DNA of 16,060 nucleotides from an uncultured Chloroflexota bacterium (GCA_913052545.1 CAJXEF010000028.1:1-16060); one strand, 5' to 3'; numbered from the stretch's first letter, positions 1-9,365 are shown. A program made the numbers and translations. The notes: generated from the letters alone by a model not told the origin.

Positions 1-641
1 GGAAAGGACCTGGTCCAATCTATTATGAAGGTAAATTTTATCGGCTTAACGGAGCTTTTTGTTCGCCGTCACCCGGCGATACCGGACCCAAATTTTATTT
101 GGGTGGAGTCTCTGAGCGGGCCATGGGATTGTCATCTCGACAAGCCGACGTACATCTCGGATGGATTGAGCCGTTAAACGACACTGCCGGTAGACTTGAT
201 TCTCTAAGAAGCCAATTTCGTAAAACTAAACGTGATGAGTTTTATGGTTTACGGACTCATCTAATTGTGCGAAATACAGAAAAGGAAGCATGGGAGGCAG
301 CTGATCAACTCATCAGCAACGCAGACCCTCAGGTTAAGGCTCAGAGACGGGCAGCGATCGAGGGAACGGCAATGGTCGGTCAACAAGCCCAGGCACGCCA
401 AGTCAAAGACCATCGCTTGGCACCTCATTTATGGAATGGTCTCTCCGAAGTGCGAGTAAATTGTGGTAGCGCTCTGGTTGGAACCCCAGAACAGGTGGCC
501 GGGCAATTATTATCTTATTGGAAACTCGGGATAGACGAATTCATATTATCGGGATTTCCTCATGTAGAAGAATGTCACAGAACTGCTGAGCAAGTTTTAC
601 CGCTTTTGAGAAGATTGATCAAGGATTCAGACCATAGCTAA
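1..641 (+). CDS. Alkanesulfonate monooxygenase-like LLM-class flavin oxidoreductase, C-terminal part
   Basis: This is the 3' end of a gene that enters from the left edge; the frame is open from base 3 and gives 212 residues. The family uses reduced flavin and O2 to oxidise small substrates; SsuD cleaves alkanesulfonates to aldehyde and sulfite in the cytoplasm. The resemblance to the SsuD C-terminal half is close: a PKFYLGGVSERA strand (SsuD has YFGGSS), ADVHLGWIEP, GLRTHLIVRNTEKEAW, VGQQ, LAPHLWNG, then GSALVGTPEQVA and IDEFILSGFPHVEE. SsuD is about 380 residues, so roughly 170 N-terminal residues are missing. A TTG at 99 could be read as a start, but the homology runs upstream of it, so it is internal. 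The substrate is uncertain: related LLM enzymes act on many compounds, and no sulfonate transport genes are seen. The next gene lies 129 bases downstream on the same strand. Confidence 0.85.
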   Translation, partial: KGPGPIYYEGKFYRLNGAFCSPSPGDTGPKFYLGGVSERAMGLSSRQADVHLGWIEPLNDTAGRLDSLRSQFRKTKRDEFYGLRTHLIVRNTEKEAWEAADQLISNADPQVKAQRRAAIEGTAMVGQQAQARQVKDHRLAPHLWNGLSEVRVNCGSALVGTPEQVAGQLLSYWKLGIDEFILSGFPHVEECHRTAEQVLPLLRRLIKDSDHS

Positions 642-682
642 ACCCTTGATCTATCAAATGCTTGCCTAATATTGAACACCAA

Positions 683-712
683 TGGTCACATTCGGAATTT
701 ATGCTGTATAGT
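683..712 (+). promoter_or_regulatory. Possible sigma-70-type promoter before the FtsX transporter genes
   Basis: TGGTCA (683-688) and TATAGT (707-712) are separated by 18 bases and resemble -35 and -10 boxes at 4/6 and 5/6 matches. They lie about 60 bases before the first permease start. The match is modest and AT-rich DNA gives such hits by chance. The downstream Shine-Dalgarno candidate, GAAAGG at 752-757, is 13 bases from the ATG, which is longer than usual. Confidence 0.35.
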
Positions 713-770
713 TCCAAGGAATTTGATTAATGCTTTAATTATCAGTCGTTTGAAAGGCTCTTCGTATTAG

Positions 771-3700
771 ATGTTGAACTGGATAAGCGTTGTTCTCTGG
801 TTGATTCCCCGTCGCATTCGACCAATCTGGCTAATTCTAGCCATAACCTCTTTCGGCGTGATGGCAACAACTACAATTGCTTCCGCCAGTGAAATTTACT
901 CTAAAGCACTAGCTCAAAGTGGCTTACAACACGTTATAGCAACTAGTTCGCCTAATGCCTTAAACGGGCAATTAATGGTCCACAATCGTCCCATTGCCAG
1001 AGCAGACTATGAATCCTTGAACTCTACTGTTAACAATATAATCCAACAACGAATCGGCTTTATTTTGGATCATACTAACCGCCGCGGGCAGACACACCCG
1101 AATGTACCTTTTGCTTACTCCCCTGACCCAAATCGTGCTTCTCTTGAGATTCTATTAGGACGCCCATTTTTCCTTACCCAATTCGAACGATACTCTGAGT
1201 TGACGGATGGTAATTGGCCCACTAAGGAATACAAGATCGATGAGAATGGTGTATACCTTGAAGCGGTAATAGGGGATCAAGCAGCAAAATCTATGGCCAT
1301 TTCAGTAGGAGACGAAGTTTTCCTTTTCCCATATAAAACCGATACTACCCAGCGCATAACATTAAAAATATCCGGCATATCACATCCTACTGATCCCTTC
1401 GATCCCTATTGGTTAGGAGTACCATTCTATTTCAATCTACAAGAAGTCGATGAGAAGCCATTAATACCGTTCTACGTTCAGGAATCCGCTTTTTTAGACG
1501 GTATTGGCAACCGCTTTAGTTCATTGATTGGCGATTTTGGCTGGTTATTATATGTAAATACAGAAAATCTCCGATATGAGGCTGTTCAAGATACGCGAGA
1601 AGCCTTTGCCGGGCTTGAAACCGATATAAATAAAAAAATTCCCCGGTCATTACTTTTGACGTTACTCGAAAACAGCAGAGGAACAGGGTTGTTGGCAACG
1701 TTCCAACAAGACTTATTATGGTCTAGAGTCCCACTAATTATGTTTGTGGCATTAGTCTTGGCAATAATTCTATATTTCCTATTCGTGATATTAGGATTTC
1801 TAGCTCGATCTAGGAGTGATGAAGCCAGCATATTCCGCAGCAGAGGAACCAGTCGAACACAAGCAATCTGCCTCCTCACCTTAACAGAAGGTCTAATAGT
1901 TCTAGCAGCCACCATAACAGGGCCATTTTTAGCTCTACTTATATCCAAAACATGGCTTTTGACCACAATACAACCAGCGGGCACCTGGGAAGCATCCTCA
2001 GCCGGACTATCTTTTTATACTTTCCTATGGTCAGCCACCGGAGGAATACTTAGTTTAGTTATATTGACTCTTTCCAGTATAGATCTCAGTCGCATTCATA
2101 TCCTAGAATTTTTGCGATCCAGATCGCGCCCTAACCAAACAGTCTTAATACAACGTTACTATATCGATATCCTGATAATTATAATAATGGCAATTCTCTG
2201 GTGGCAATTAGAACAAAGAGACAGTTTGGTTGGAAAAGCAATCTCATCCTCTTCGGTAAAAATAAACCCAACTCTTTTGCTGGTCCCGACTCTGGGTCTG
2301 ATAACCACTTCATTTGTGATACTAAGGATTTTCCCTTTTATATCTCAGATCGCTGCAAAATTAGTTTCTCATACTCCGTCCGTTTGGATAAGATTATCGT
2401 TTTCTAGAATAGCTAGGGATTCCCTATCTCTTGGATTGATTACAGTAATTGTCATGATGGCTACAGCTATCTCTGTATTTGGTTCCGCATTTCAGGAGAC
2501 CTTAACCAAAAGCCAAGAGGATCAGTACCTTTATAAGTATGGAGGAGATCTAGTATTAACCCAGATTTCTTTCTCGGATCAAAAATATGAGTCGCGCAGA
2601 CAGGAAATAATGGATATAGAGGGGGTAGAAACTGTAAGCCCAGTAATTCGGGAGACAGGAATATTGTTGGGAGATTCAGGTGGTAACCGAACAAAGTTAT
2701 TCGCCATAGATCCTGCGACATTCCCAAGCACATCCTGGTTCCGAGCCGATTTATCACCAAATAAGGATACCCTCACCGATTTATTACAACCCATACAATC
2801 ACACAATTCAATTGCCACTGATCTACAAGCTGTCCCGTCTCCTGGAATAGTTATACCCGTTGATTCCGACCATATTGGCGTTTGGGTCAACACTGAGAAC
2901 CTCAACTCAGGTGTTTCCGGATTGTCTCTTAATTTCTATGCCAGCCTCCTTGATCCTTCAGGGTTTTACCATAACGTGATAATGGGGGTTTTCGAATCGA
3001 AAAGTAATGCTGGCCCAGCAAATGGTGGTTGGATTTATATGGAGGCTGATATTACTGATCTACCTTCCTCTATATCTGATCCCTTAAGCCTGGTTTCTTT
3101 GTTCATATCGGGAAGTGGATTTTCCAGGATGCCCCCAGGCAGTCTTAGCTTCGACGATATCACCGCGATGAATAAAACCCTTAAACAAAGCCAAGTGATT
3201 GAAGATTTCGAACAACTCAATCGATGGACAGTGTTTGCCCATGAAAAAAATTCTCCTGACGCAATAATCATCTCTGATCAATATAAAAGATCTGGTGACC
3301 TAGGGGTTGGTTTCTCATGGATTGAGCCATTGGAAAAGAATCATAGAGGTATCTTAATCCCACCGGGTGAGTCTCCAATACCTGCCATCGGCGGCCCTAC
3401 ATTTCACAAAGGCCAACAAATAAGACTAAAAATAGATAAGCGAATTATCCCGATAGTAATAGCAGATACTACGAATTTTTTCCCGACATTTACTCCTTCA
3501 TCAGAATCTTTCATCATAATATCAATAAAGGAATATCTGGAATATTCTAGAAGGTATTCAGGTGACCTAGTTGAACGCCCTAAGGAATTCTGGTTATCTT
3601 TAGATCAACGATCCGATAGATCTACAGCAATTTCAGAATTGAAACAAACTTTACCTAGCACGACCCAGATCCAAGATCGGCAATCCTTAGTGGACTTAGC

Positions 3701-4148
3701 AGTCACCAACCCACTATATGGGAGCAGTTGGAATGGACTGTTTATCCTTAGTATCGCCGTAATTTCCATCACGGTGCTAATCACTCTACTAATCCAGGTT
3801 ACAGTCTCGATGAGAATCCGAAAAATTGAGTTGTCCGTCCTGTCCGTTTTGGGTGTCTCACGTCTACAGATGATTTTAGCGTTAATGTCAGAAAGAATTT
3901 TTGTAACTGTTATTGGGCTGATAACCGGTGCCAGTGTCGGTTTTTTGATAGCTCGGTGGATGCTCACCTTTCTAGATCAGAATGTACGAGGCCGAACTGT
4001 TGTACCTCCTGTAATTTTCGAATTGGATCCCGGATTATTGCTACTAGGTGTCATTGGAGTCATCATATCCTGCGTAGTTTCAATTTTGGTTTCCATATAC
4101 TCGTCAACCCGTTTGTCGATTTCAGACATATTACGGGCTGGTGATTAA
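771..4148 (+). CDS. Giant FtsX-family ABC transporter permease (first of a pair)
   Basis: This 1125-residue inner-membrane permease is of the MacB/LolCE/FtsX (type VII) class, whose members move or extract substrates on the outer face using ATP hydrolysis by a cytoplasmic partner. About ten membrane segments are visible, near residues 19-38, 320-342, 366-393, 415-437, 464-480, 501-521, 550-573, 988-1010, 1041-1063 and 1086-1110. Two FtsX cores can be seen: one around 320-450 (EASIFRSRGTSRTQ, ILEFLRSRSRP) and one around 988-1123 (IELSVLSVLGVSRLQM, ISDILRAGD). The first extracytoplasmic domain spans about 40-318. The second spans about 575-985 and seems to hold an inserted beta-rich module (about 691-800) followed by a VIEDFE-W segment at 809. 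The YbbP-like layout with duplicated cores is larger than usual because of this insert. The stop overlaps or nearly touches the next permease. Substrate unknown. Confidence 0.88.
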   Translation: MLNWISVVLWLIPRRIRPIWLILAITSFGVMATTTIASASEIYSKALAQSGLQHVIATSSPNALNGQLMVHNRPIARADYESLNSTVNNIIQQRIGFILDHTNRRGQTHPNVPFAYSPDPNRASLEILLGRPFFLTQFERYSELTDGNWPTKEYKIDENGVYLEAVIGDQAAKSMAISVGDEVFLFPYKTDTTQRITLKISGISHPTDPFDPYWLGVPFYFNLQEVDEKPLIPFYVQESAFLDGIGNRFSSLIGDFGWLLYVNTENLRYEAVQDTREAFAGLETDINKKIPRSLLLTLLENSRGTGLLATFQQDLLWSRVPLIMFVALVLAIILYFLFVILGFLARSRSDEASIFRSRGTSRTQAICLLTLTEGLIVLAATITGPFLALLISKTWLLTTIQPAGTWEASSAGLSFYTFLWSATGGILSLVILTLSSIDLSRIHILEFLRSRSRPNQTVLIQRYYIDILIIIIMAILWWQLEQRDSLVGKAISSSSVKINPTLLLVPTLGLITTSFVILRIFPFISQIAAKLVSHTPSVWIRLSFSRIARDSLSLGLITVIVMMATAISVFGSAFQETLTKSQEDQYLYKYGGDLVLTQISFSDQKYESRRQEIMDIEGVETVSPVIRETGILLGDSGGNRTKLFAIDPATFPSTSWFRADLSPNKDTLTDLLQPIQSHNSIATDLQAVPSPGIVIPVDSDHIGVWVNTENLNSGVSGLSLNFYASLLDPSGFYHNVIMGVFESKSNAGPANGGWIYMEADITDLPSSISDPLSLVSLFISGSGFSRMPPGSLSFDDITAMNKTLKQSQVIEDFEQLNRWTVFAHEKNSPDAIIISDQYKRSGDLGVGFSWIEPLEKNHRGILIPPGESPIPAIGGPTFHKGQQIRLKIDKRIIPIVIADTTNFFPTFTPSSESFIIISIKEYLEYSRRYSGDLVERPKEFWLSLDQRSDRSTAISELKQTLPSTTQIQDRQSLVDLAVTNPLYGSSWNGLFILSIAVISITVLITLLIQVTVSMRIRKIELSVLSVLGVSRLQMILALMSERIFVTVIGLITGASVGFLIARWMLTFLDQNVRGRTVVPPVIFELDPGLLLLGVIGVIISCVVSILVSIYSSTRLSISDILRAGD

Positions 4149-7100
4149 CAAAATGTTAGATAAGAATACAGCCAAAAAGCATAACAGAACCGTTTCTTTA
4201 TTAAACCTTGGATATATTTTAACTATCCGAAGAATCTATTCTAATTGGCTTCTCGAATTGGTCTTATTTTTAGGCATATTACTAGGAGTTACACTTCTTT
4301 CAAGCGGAGTAATTTTCTCCAATGTACTAGCAGAGGCAGCTCTACGGACAACCCTCACCGCCGCGACTAAAGAACAGGCAAACATCTTAGTTAGAGTTTT
4401 TAATGACCTTGATGAGCCTAATTTAGCTGGGCGTACTCCCCGTTACGAAAACAGCGTGGCATTAGTCGATCAACATGTCTCTACCAAACTACTCCCCTAC
4501 ATCTCTCGAATGGGAAGGCATCTACAAACCTCCACCTTTTTCTTTGCAGGGCATCCCCATTTAGAGTTGGAAAATGATCTCCGACCTCGTGGGCAAATAC
4601 AACATATGACAGATTTAAAAGAACCGGAGTTGACGGAGTTAATCTCAGGTAGGTGGCCAGAAACCCTATCTAGCCTGAGCCAAACAAATGTCCAGAATCC
4701 CCTTGAGGTAGTAATAGACCAAAGCGGCTCACATTTGCTAGACCTGGGAATTGGCGACTCAATGGAAATATTCCCGGCATCCGGGCTTGATAATCCTGTG
4801 AGGATGAACATTAAAATAGTAGGGATGTTTCGCCGGATAAATACACAAGATGACATTTGGTATGGGCGTGAGAAAGATTTTAGCTATAAAGATAAACGGT
4901 GGACATTTATCCCTTTATTTACCACCGAATTAGGAATCACTGATCAAATAGCATCAAGCTATCCAGGGTTATACAGTAACGTCACTTGGGTATACCAACT
5001 AGACAGACAAAATATAAATGCCAATCAAGTGCCCATGATTCAAAGTGTGATTCACGATATTAAATTCCATTTGTCGTCTAGATTAGAAAACAGCAGTAAT
5101 ACCGTCAAATTAAACCGGGTATTAGACACATATTCGGAGCAGCTACTCTTAGCGCGTATCCCTATCTTGCTGATGATATTCCTTGTTTGCGGGATATTAG
5201 TCTATTACCTAGCTTTGGCGGCTAATCTTATCGTCAGAACTCGTTCTTCAGAAATAGCTGTAATAAAGAGCCGTGGAGCTACCACAACGCAAATCGGTAT
5301 ATTAGCCATGATAGAAGGTTTCCTACTTGCTATACCTGCTTTGATAATCGGCATATTCGTTGCACCTGTCATTGGCCGATCGTTAGGTAGCTTGTTGTTT
5401 AATTTTGAAGCCGATAGTATACCTATCATGGTGACCCCAGAAGCAGTAATTATAGGGACTGCCGGAGCCTTATTATCCGTATTGGTTTTGACGGGATCAA
5501 CTATTATTGGGGCCCGTCACGGAATTATAGAATTCCGCCAAGCTGGAGCCAGACCTCCTCACGCACCGTTAATCCATCGTTATTACATAGACTTTTTATT
5601 ACTGGGTATATTGTTACTGATCTGGCTCCAAATAGAAACAGGCGGTGATTTCATAACCACAAATATCACCACCGGAGAACCTCGATTAGATTACACACTT
5701 TTGCTAGGACCAGTGATCGGGTTATTGGCTTTCGGATTGATAATCTTACGAATATTCCCTATAGCAGCTAGATTAGTTTCTGGCGCACTGGAACGTCTCG
5801 GTCCCGCCTGGTTGGTTCAAGGGCTAAGGCGTATATCTCGAGACCCAATACTTCCAGGCACGTTAGTAGTCTTATTAACATTAGCAACTGCCCTTGGAAT
5901 TATTGGAAGCGCCTTGAGTTCTACTTTAGGGCAAAATCAACTAGACCGATCGATGTATGAAGTAGGAGCGGATCTCAGGATAGAACATAATGGCGACAGG
6001 TTTCCTACCAGAACATTTGGATTATCTGATCTATCCACTCAACTCCCAAACACAGCGGGATCTGCTGAAGCTCTCAGAGTAACTGGACATCTATTAACAC
6101 GAAGTTTCAATACCGGACGTATATCAGTTCTAGCAGTGGATACAGATAGTTTTAGTCAGGCCGCTTGGTACCGACCAGATTTTGTTGATGGCATGCATTT
6201 AGAAGAGTTGATGTCTAATATTAATCCGGTGAAGCTAAACACATCCCCTTTATTAGATCCTAATCACGGTCTAAAGTTACCCGAAGACGCAACCACCCTA
6301 GGGGCATGGGTACAACCAGGTATGAGCGATCCAAGGTTGGGGTTATCCGCAAGGGTCATTGATTCGAACGGCACATATTTAGACATATCTTTTGGCACCC
6401 TGGAAAACCCTGGTTGGCAATTATTACAAGCGCCATTATATCCCGATAACAGAAATGATATACGAGGCTCAACATCATCTAAAAATGAATTCCCTGCACA
6501 CTTTGGAAAATCCGACCAATCAGACATAAGACCGCCGCTTACTCTTTTAAGCTTACAAATAACTAGCCTTTCTGGGGTCGAAGACCCTGGAATTATCTTC
6601 TTTGACCAACTCACCACCGTTGGACCATTTGGTGATCAAACCATTGCGAATACTCAAGATTTGAGCAACTGGCAAGTAATCGAAGATTTTAGCGCACCAG
6701 GATTAAATGCATTAGAAAATAACCTGACGGTAACGAGGCAAGGGAGTAGTAATTCTGTAGCCTTTAGTTGGTCGGCGAGTGGAATTGGAACCAAAGGAAT
6801 CAGACCCGGCCCAGCTGAAGAAGCTATTCCTGTGATCATTAGCCCTTCATTATCTAAGGATGCGGCAATAGGTATAGGCGATCATCTTTCATTAGGACTA
6901 TCAAGTTATTCCATTCCCATAGAAGTGTCCCAAATAGCTGATTATTTCCCTACTCTCGATCCTCGATATCAACCATTTATGGTTTTAGATCAATCTGCTT
7001 ATATCCATTATTCGAACCTCCATAGTTCACGGATCATAGGCGGGCCCAATGAATTATGGGTTCGTTTAGACCATCCTGAATCACCGCATCCTGATTTTAA

Positions 7101-7623
7101 ACCTGCCTTTGATTCAAAGGACCTCCGTATCAAAAAAATGTACTCCGGCGAACAAGTAATAAAAAACAGAACAGAACAACCTTTGAACAGTGCTGGGTGG
7201 GGAGGATTGTTGATTATTATGTTCTTAGCCTTATTATTGGCTAGCTGTACCGGTATGATTTTATTTGCTTATGTCGACACACGGGAACGCTTAACAGAAT
7301 ACGCCTTACTTCGAACTCTAGGTTCGTCGCACAGTCAAGTGAATGCAATCGTCTGGTTTAATTTATTATTGGTAATTGGAATCGGGGCATTAGTCGGAAC
7401 TCTAGTCGGACAACAAATCGGGATTTTATTACTCCCGGTCTTAGAAATATCGGAAAACGGTCTGAGAGTAACCCCACCTATGATATTCCAGATAAATTGG
7501 ATCATATTATTACTAGCCTACCTTTTGATGGGTATCGTGTTCATATGCAGTGGCCTGTGGCTTAGTTGGTTTACTAAAAAGCTTGAAATCCAAAGAGTCC
7601 TACGGGCGGGGGAGTCCGGATGA
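4141..7623 (+). CDS. Giant FtsX-family ABC transporter permease (second of a pair)
   Basis: This protein of about 1160 residues has the same layout as the preceding permease and is probably its paralogue and partner. Membrane segments lie near residues 38-60, 338-362, 384-410, 433-455, 484-497, 517-537, 568-590, 1018-1044, 1072-1095 and 1116-1140. The two FtsX cores carry SSEIAVIKSRGATTTQIG (369-386) with EFRQAGARPP (464-473), and LTEYALLRTLGSSHSQV (1051-1067) with IQRVLRAGE at the end. The second extracytoplasmic region (about 591-1015) matches the first permease through GADLRI, GAWV (721-724), DSNGTY, GW (758-759), PLTLLSLQI (799-807), GIIFFDQLT and VIEDF (846-850). The GTG at 4141 overlaps the upstream gene by 8 bases; an ATG at 4153 is an alternative start that removes four residues. 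Neither has a clear Shine-Dalgarno site, so translational coupling is plausible. Confidence 0.88.
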   Translation: MINKMLDKNTAKKHNRTVSLLNLGYILTIRRIYSNWLLELVLFLGILLGVTLLSSGVIFSNVLAEAALRTTLTAATKEQANILVRVFNDLDEPNLAGRTPRYENSVALVDQHVSTKLLPYISRMGRHLQTSTFFFAGHPHLELENDLRPRGQIQHMTDLKEPELTELISGRWPETLSSLSQTNVQNPLEVVIDQSGSHLLDLGIGDSMEIFPASGLDNPVRMNIKIVGMFRRINTQDDIWYGREKDFSYKDKRWTFIPLFTTELGITDQIASSYPGLYSNVTWVYQLDRQNINANQVPMIQSVIHDIKFHLSSRLENSSNTVKLNRVLDTYSEQLLLARIPILLMIFLVCGILVYYLALAANLIVRTRSSEIAVIKSRGATTTQIGILAMIEGFLLAIPALIIGIFVAPVIGRSLGSLLFNFEADSIPIMVTPEAVIIGTAGALLSVLVLTGSTIIGARHGIIEFRQAGARPPHAPLIHRYYIDFLLLGILLLIWLQIETGGDFITTNITTGEPRLDYTLLLGPVIGLLAFGLIILRIFPIAARLVSGALERLGPAWLVQGLRRISRDPILPGTLVVLLTLATALGIIGSALSSTLGQNQLDRSMYEVGADLRIEHNGDRFPTRTFGLSDLSTQLPNTAGSAEALRVTGHLLTRSFNTGRISVLAVDTDSFSQAAWYRPDFVDGMHLEELMSNINPVKLNTSPLLDPNHGLKLPEDATTLGAWVQPGMSDPRLGLSARVIDSNGTYLDISFGTLENPGWQLLQAPLYPDNRNDIRGSTSSKNEFPAHFGKSDQSDIRPPLTLLSLQITSLSGVEDPGIIFFDQLTTVGPFGDQTIANTQDLSNWQVIEDFSAPGLNALENNLTVTRQGSSNSVAFSWSASGIGTKGIRPGPAEEAIPVIISPSLSKDAAIGIGDHLSLGLSSYSIPIEVSQIADYFPTLDPRYQPFMVLDQSAYIHYSNLHSSRIIGGPNELWVRLDHPESPHPDFKPAFDSKDLRIKKMYSGEQVIKNRTEQPLNSAGWGGLLIIMFLALLLASCTGMILFAYVDTRERLTEYALLRTLGSSHSQVNAIVWFNLLLVIGIGALVGTLVGQQIGILLLPVLEISENGLRVTPPMIFQINWIILLLAYLLMGIVFICSGLWLSWFTKKLEIQRVLRAGESG

Positions 7624-7671
7624 TGATAATTTATCAGACGCCAGTTTTGAATTTAAAGTGAGAGATTAACC

Positions 7672-8586
7672 ATGTCAGATGACTCTTATACAAACGAAAA
7701 TATCTTTCAATCGCCGGCAGAAAATCGTGATTACATCGTCTGCCAGGACCTATTTAAAATTTTCAAACCTGCGGATTTAGAAGTAGTCGCACTTAGAGGC
7801 CTAGATTTAAAAGTCCAAAAGGGCGAATTAATAGCTATAGTAGGCTCCAGCGGCAGTGGCAAAACCACTCTCCTTAACATACTCGCTGGATTAGAAAGGC
7901 CCTCTGCAGGGCAAGTTTATGTTGGTAACAGGGATATGTTAAATATTTCTGAAAAGGAGTTAGTTTCCTATAGAAGAACTGACGTTGGATTCGTATGGCA
8001 GACTACCAGTCGGAATCTCGTACCGTACCTCTCTGTATTAGAAAATATTGAACTGCCAATGGCGATCTCAGGGGTAAATTCCCGTAAAAGAAAGGAACAC
8101 GGCAGAGAATTACTACAGGTACTAGGAATGGAGGATAAACAAAACAGAAGTCCTGCTCAGCTCTCCGGTGGAGAACAGCAGAGGGTAGCTATAGCGGTTG
8201 CGTTGGCTAACCAACCACCCCTCCTCTTAGCAGATGAACCAACAGGAGAATTGGACTCACAAATGGCAGATGAGATATTTCACCTTTTTCAGGATATGAA
8301 CAAGGTATTAGGAACAACTATAGTCATAGTGACCCACTACCCAGGTATATCACAATTCGTGAACAGGGTAGTAATTATACGGGACGGTAGGATAAGCGCT
8401 GAAACTCGTTTGCAAGCTTCATTCGAACGATCCGGAAACGCTATTCAAAGAAATTTCATCGTCGTAGACCAAGTCGGCCGGCTCCAGATTCCCCAAGAAT
8501 ATCTAGATGAACTCAGAATGGAAGGACTAGCTATAGCCCAAATAGAGGACGGGCAAATTCGCATCAGTCCAGCTTCAACAGACTAG
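7672..8586 (+). CDS. ABC transporter ATPase with AbrB-like C-terminal segment
   Basis: This 304-residue cytoplasmic ATPase belongs to the LolD/MacB/FtsE-type family and probably powers the two upstream permeases. The nucleotide-binding domain (about 21-240) is complete: Walker [10 protein letters not shown] (58-66), Q-loop WQ (109-110), signature LSGGEQQ (164-170), Walker B LLLADEP with Asp188 and Glu189, and switch His222. Family members usually stop near 225-245 residues. Here about 60 further residues follow, including [18 protein letters not shown] (264-281), then a short strand pattern [10 protein letters not shown] (291-300). That fits the D-x-x-GR-(I/L)-x-IP hairpin of AbrB/SpoVT domains, better known in DNA-binding and antitoxin proteins. 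A role in dimerisation or regulation is inference. The gene follows the permease by 48 bases on the same strand. The Shine-Dalgarno site before the ATG is weak. Confidence 0.93.
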   Translation: MSDDSYTNENIFQSPAENRDYIVCQDLFKIFKPADLEVVALRGLDLKVQKGELIAIVGSSGSGKTTLLNILAGLERPSAGQVYVGNRDMLNISEKELVSYRRTDVGFVWQTTSRNLVPYLSVLENIELPMAISGVNSRKRKEHGRELLQVLGMEDKQNRSPAQLSGGEQQRVAIAVALANQPPLLLADEPTGELDSQMADEIFHLFQDMNKVLGTTIVIVTHYPGISQFVNRVVIIRDGRISAETRLQASFERSGNAIQRNFIVVDQVGRLQIPQEYLDELRMEGLAIAQIEDGQIRISPASTD

Positions 8587-8636
8587 TTTAATAGCTAGAT
8601 ACGTGTAACAAGTACTACATTATCGAGGGCATACCA

Positions 8637-9365
8637 ATGCAAAACGATAAAGATATTACTCAAGGCAGCCAGACAGACAGGGATAATACCATTGGCCATC
8701 CAATAATCACAGCAATAAATATCAGTAGAGAATTTGGGACTGGAGATACAGCTGTCAACGCAGTAAAGAACGTCACTTTAGATATCAAACCGGGAGAGTT
8801 CGTCGCAATCACCGGGCGATCTGGCTCCGGTAAAACGACCCTCCTTAACCTATTAGCCGGGCTAGATCAACCTACGGAAGGGAAAATACTGCTGCAAAAT
8901 CAGGATCTATCTGATATTTCGGATACTGGAATGGTTCAAATACGCAGGCAAAACATCGGATTTATATTCCAATCTTTCGGACTATTACCACTGTTGTCAG
9001 CTTATGAAAATGTGGAATTACCCTTGCATATTCGGGGCTATTCGTGGAGAGAAAGGCGAAAAATCGCCAACGATACACTTAAATTAGTAGGGCTAAGTGG
9101 TAGAACAGCTCATCGCCCATATGAGCTTTCAGGAGGCGAACAACAAAGGGTAGCAATAGCACGCGCATTAGCTCCTAACCCTCAAATTGTCTTTGCAGAC
9201 GAACCTACCGGAGAACTCGATACAGCTACAGGAATATCGATCTCTAACATTCTAAAAGGAATTTCAACTGAACGGGAGGTTACAGTGATAGTAGCTACCC
9301 ATGACCCAACTATAGCTCAAATAAGTGACAGGATTGTTGATATGAGGGATGGAGAAATCATATGA
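8637..9365 (+). CDS. ABC transporter ATPase, LolD/MacB-like
   Basis: This 242-residue ATPase of the lipoprotein-export/macrolide-export (LolD/MacB) family has every catalytic motif: Walker A GRSGSGKTT (60-68), Q-loop FQ (111-112), signature LSGGEQQ (164-170), Walker B VFADEP (185-190) and switch His222. Length is normal for the family and there is no C-terminal extension, unlike its neighbour. A hydrophilic N-terminal leader of about 22 residues precedes the first strand. GAGGG at 8625-8629 is a fair Shine-Dalgarno site, 7 bases before the ATG. It lies 50 bases after the first ATPase. Two different ATPases beside two permeases suggest either a heterodimeric motor or two related transporters; sequence cannot decide. 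No terminator hairpin is obvious after the stop. Confidence 0.94.
   Translation: MQNDKDITQGSQTDRDNTIGHPIITAINISREFGTGDTAVNAVKNVTLDIKPGEFVAITGRSGSGKTTLLNLLAGLDQPTEGKILLQNQDLSDISDTGMVQIRRQNIGFIFQSFGLLPLLSAYENVELPLHIRGYSWRERRKIANDTLKLVGLSGRTAHRPYELSGGEQQRVAIARALAPNPQIVFADEPTGELDTATGISISNILKGISTEREVTVIVATHDPTIAQISDRIVDMRDGEII

Noticed and set aside
99..641. Start of the monooxygenase gene at the TTG at 99
   Set aside because: The frame stays open to the left edge and SsuD-like sequence continues upstream, so the gene is truncated by the window rather than starting here.
617..651. Perfect 8-base inverted repeat (GATCAAGG and CCTTGATC) around the stop of the SsuD-like gene, possible terminator
   Set aside because: The 19-base loop is long, the stem is not GC-rich and no T run follows, so it does not look like an intrinsic terminator.
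1586..1984. Open frame of 132 codons on the minus strand inside permease 1
   Set aside because: It lies entirely within a clear permease gene, has no recognisable motif, and is explained as a shadow of the coding frame.
3605..3967. Open frame of 120 codons on the minus strand inside permease 1
   Set aside because: Shadow of the second FtsX core; no ribosome-binding site or domain seen.
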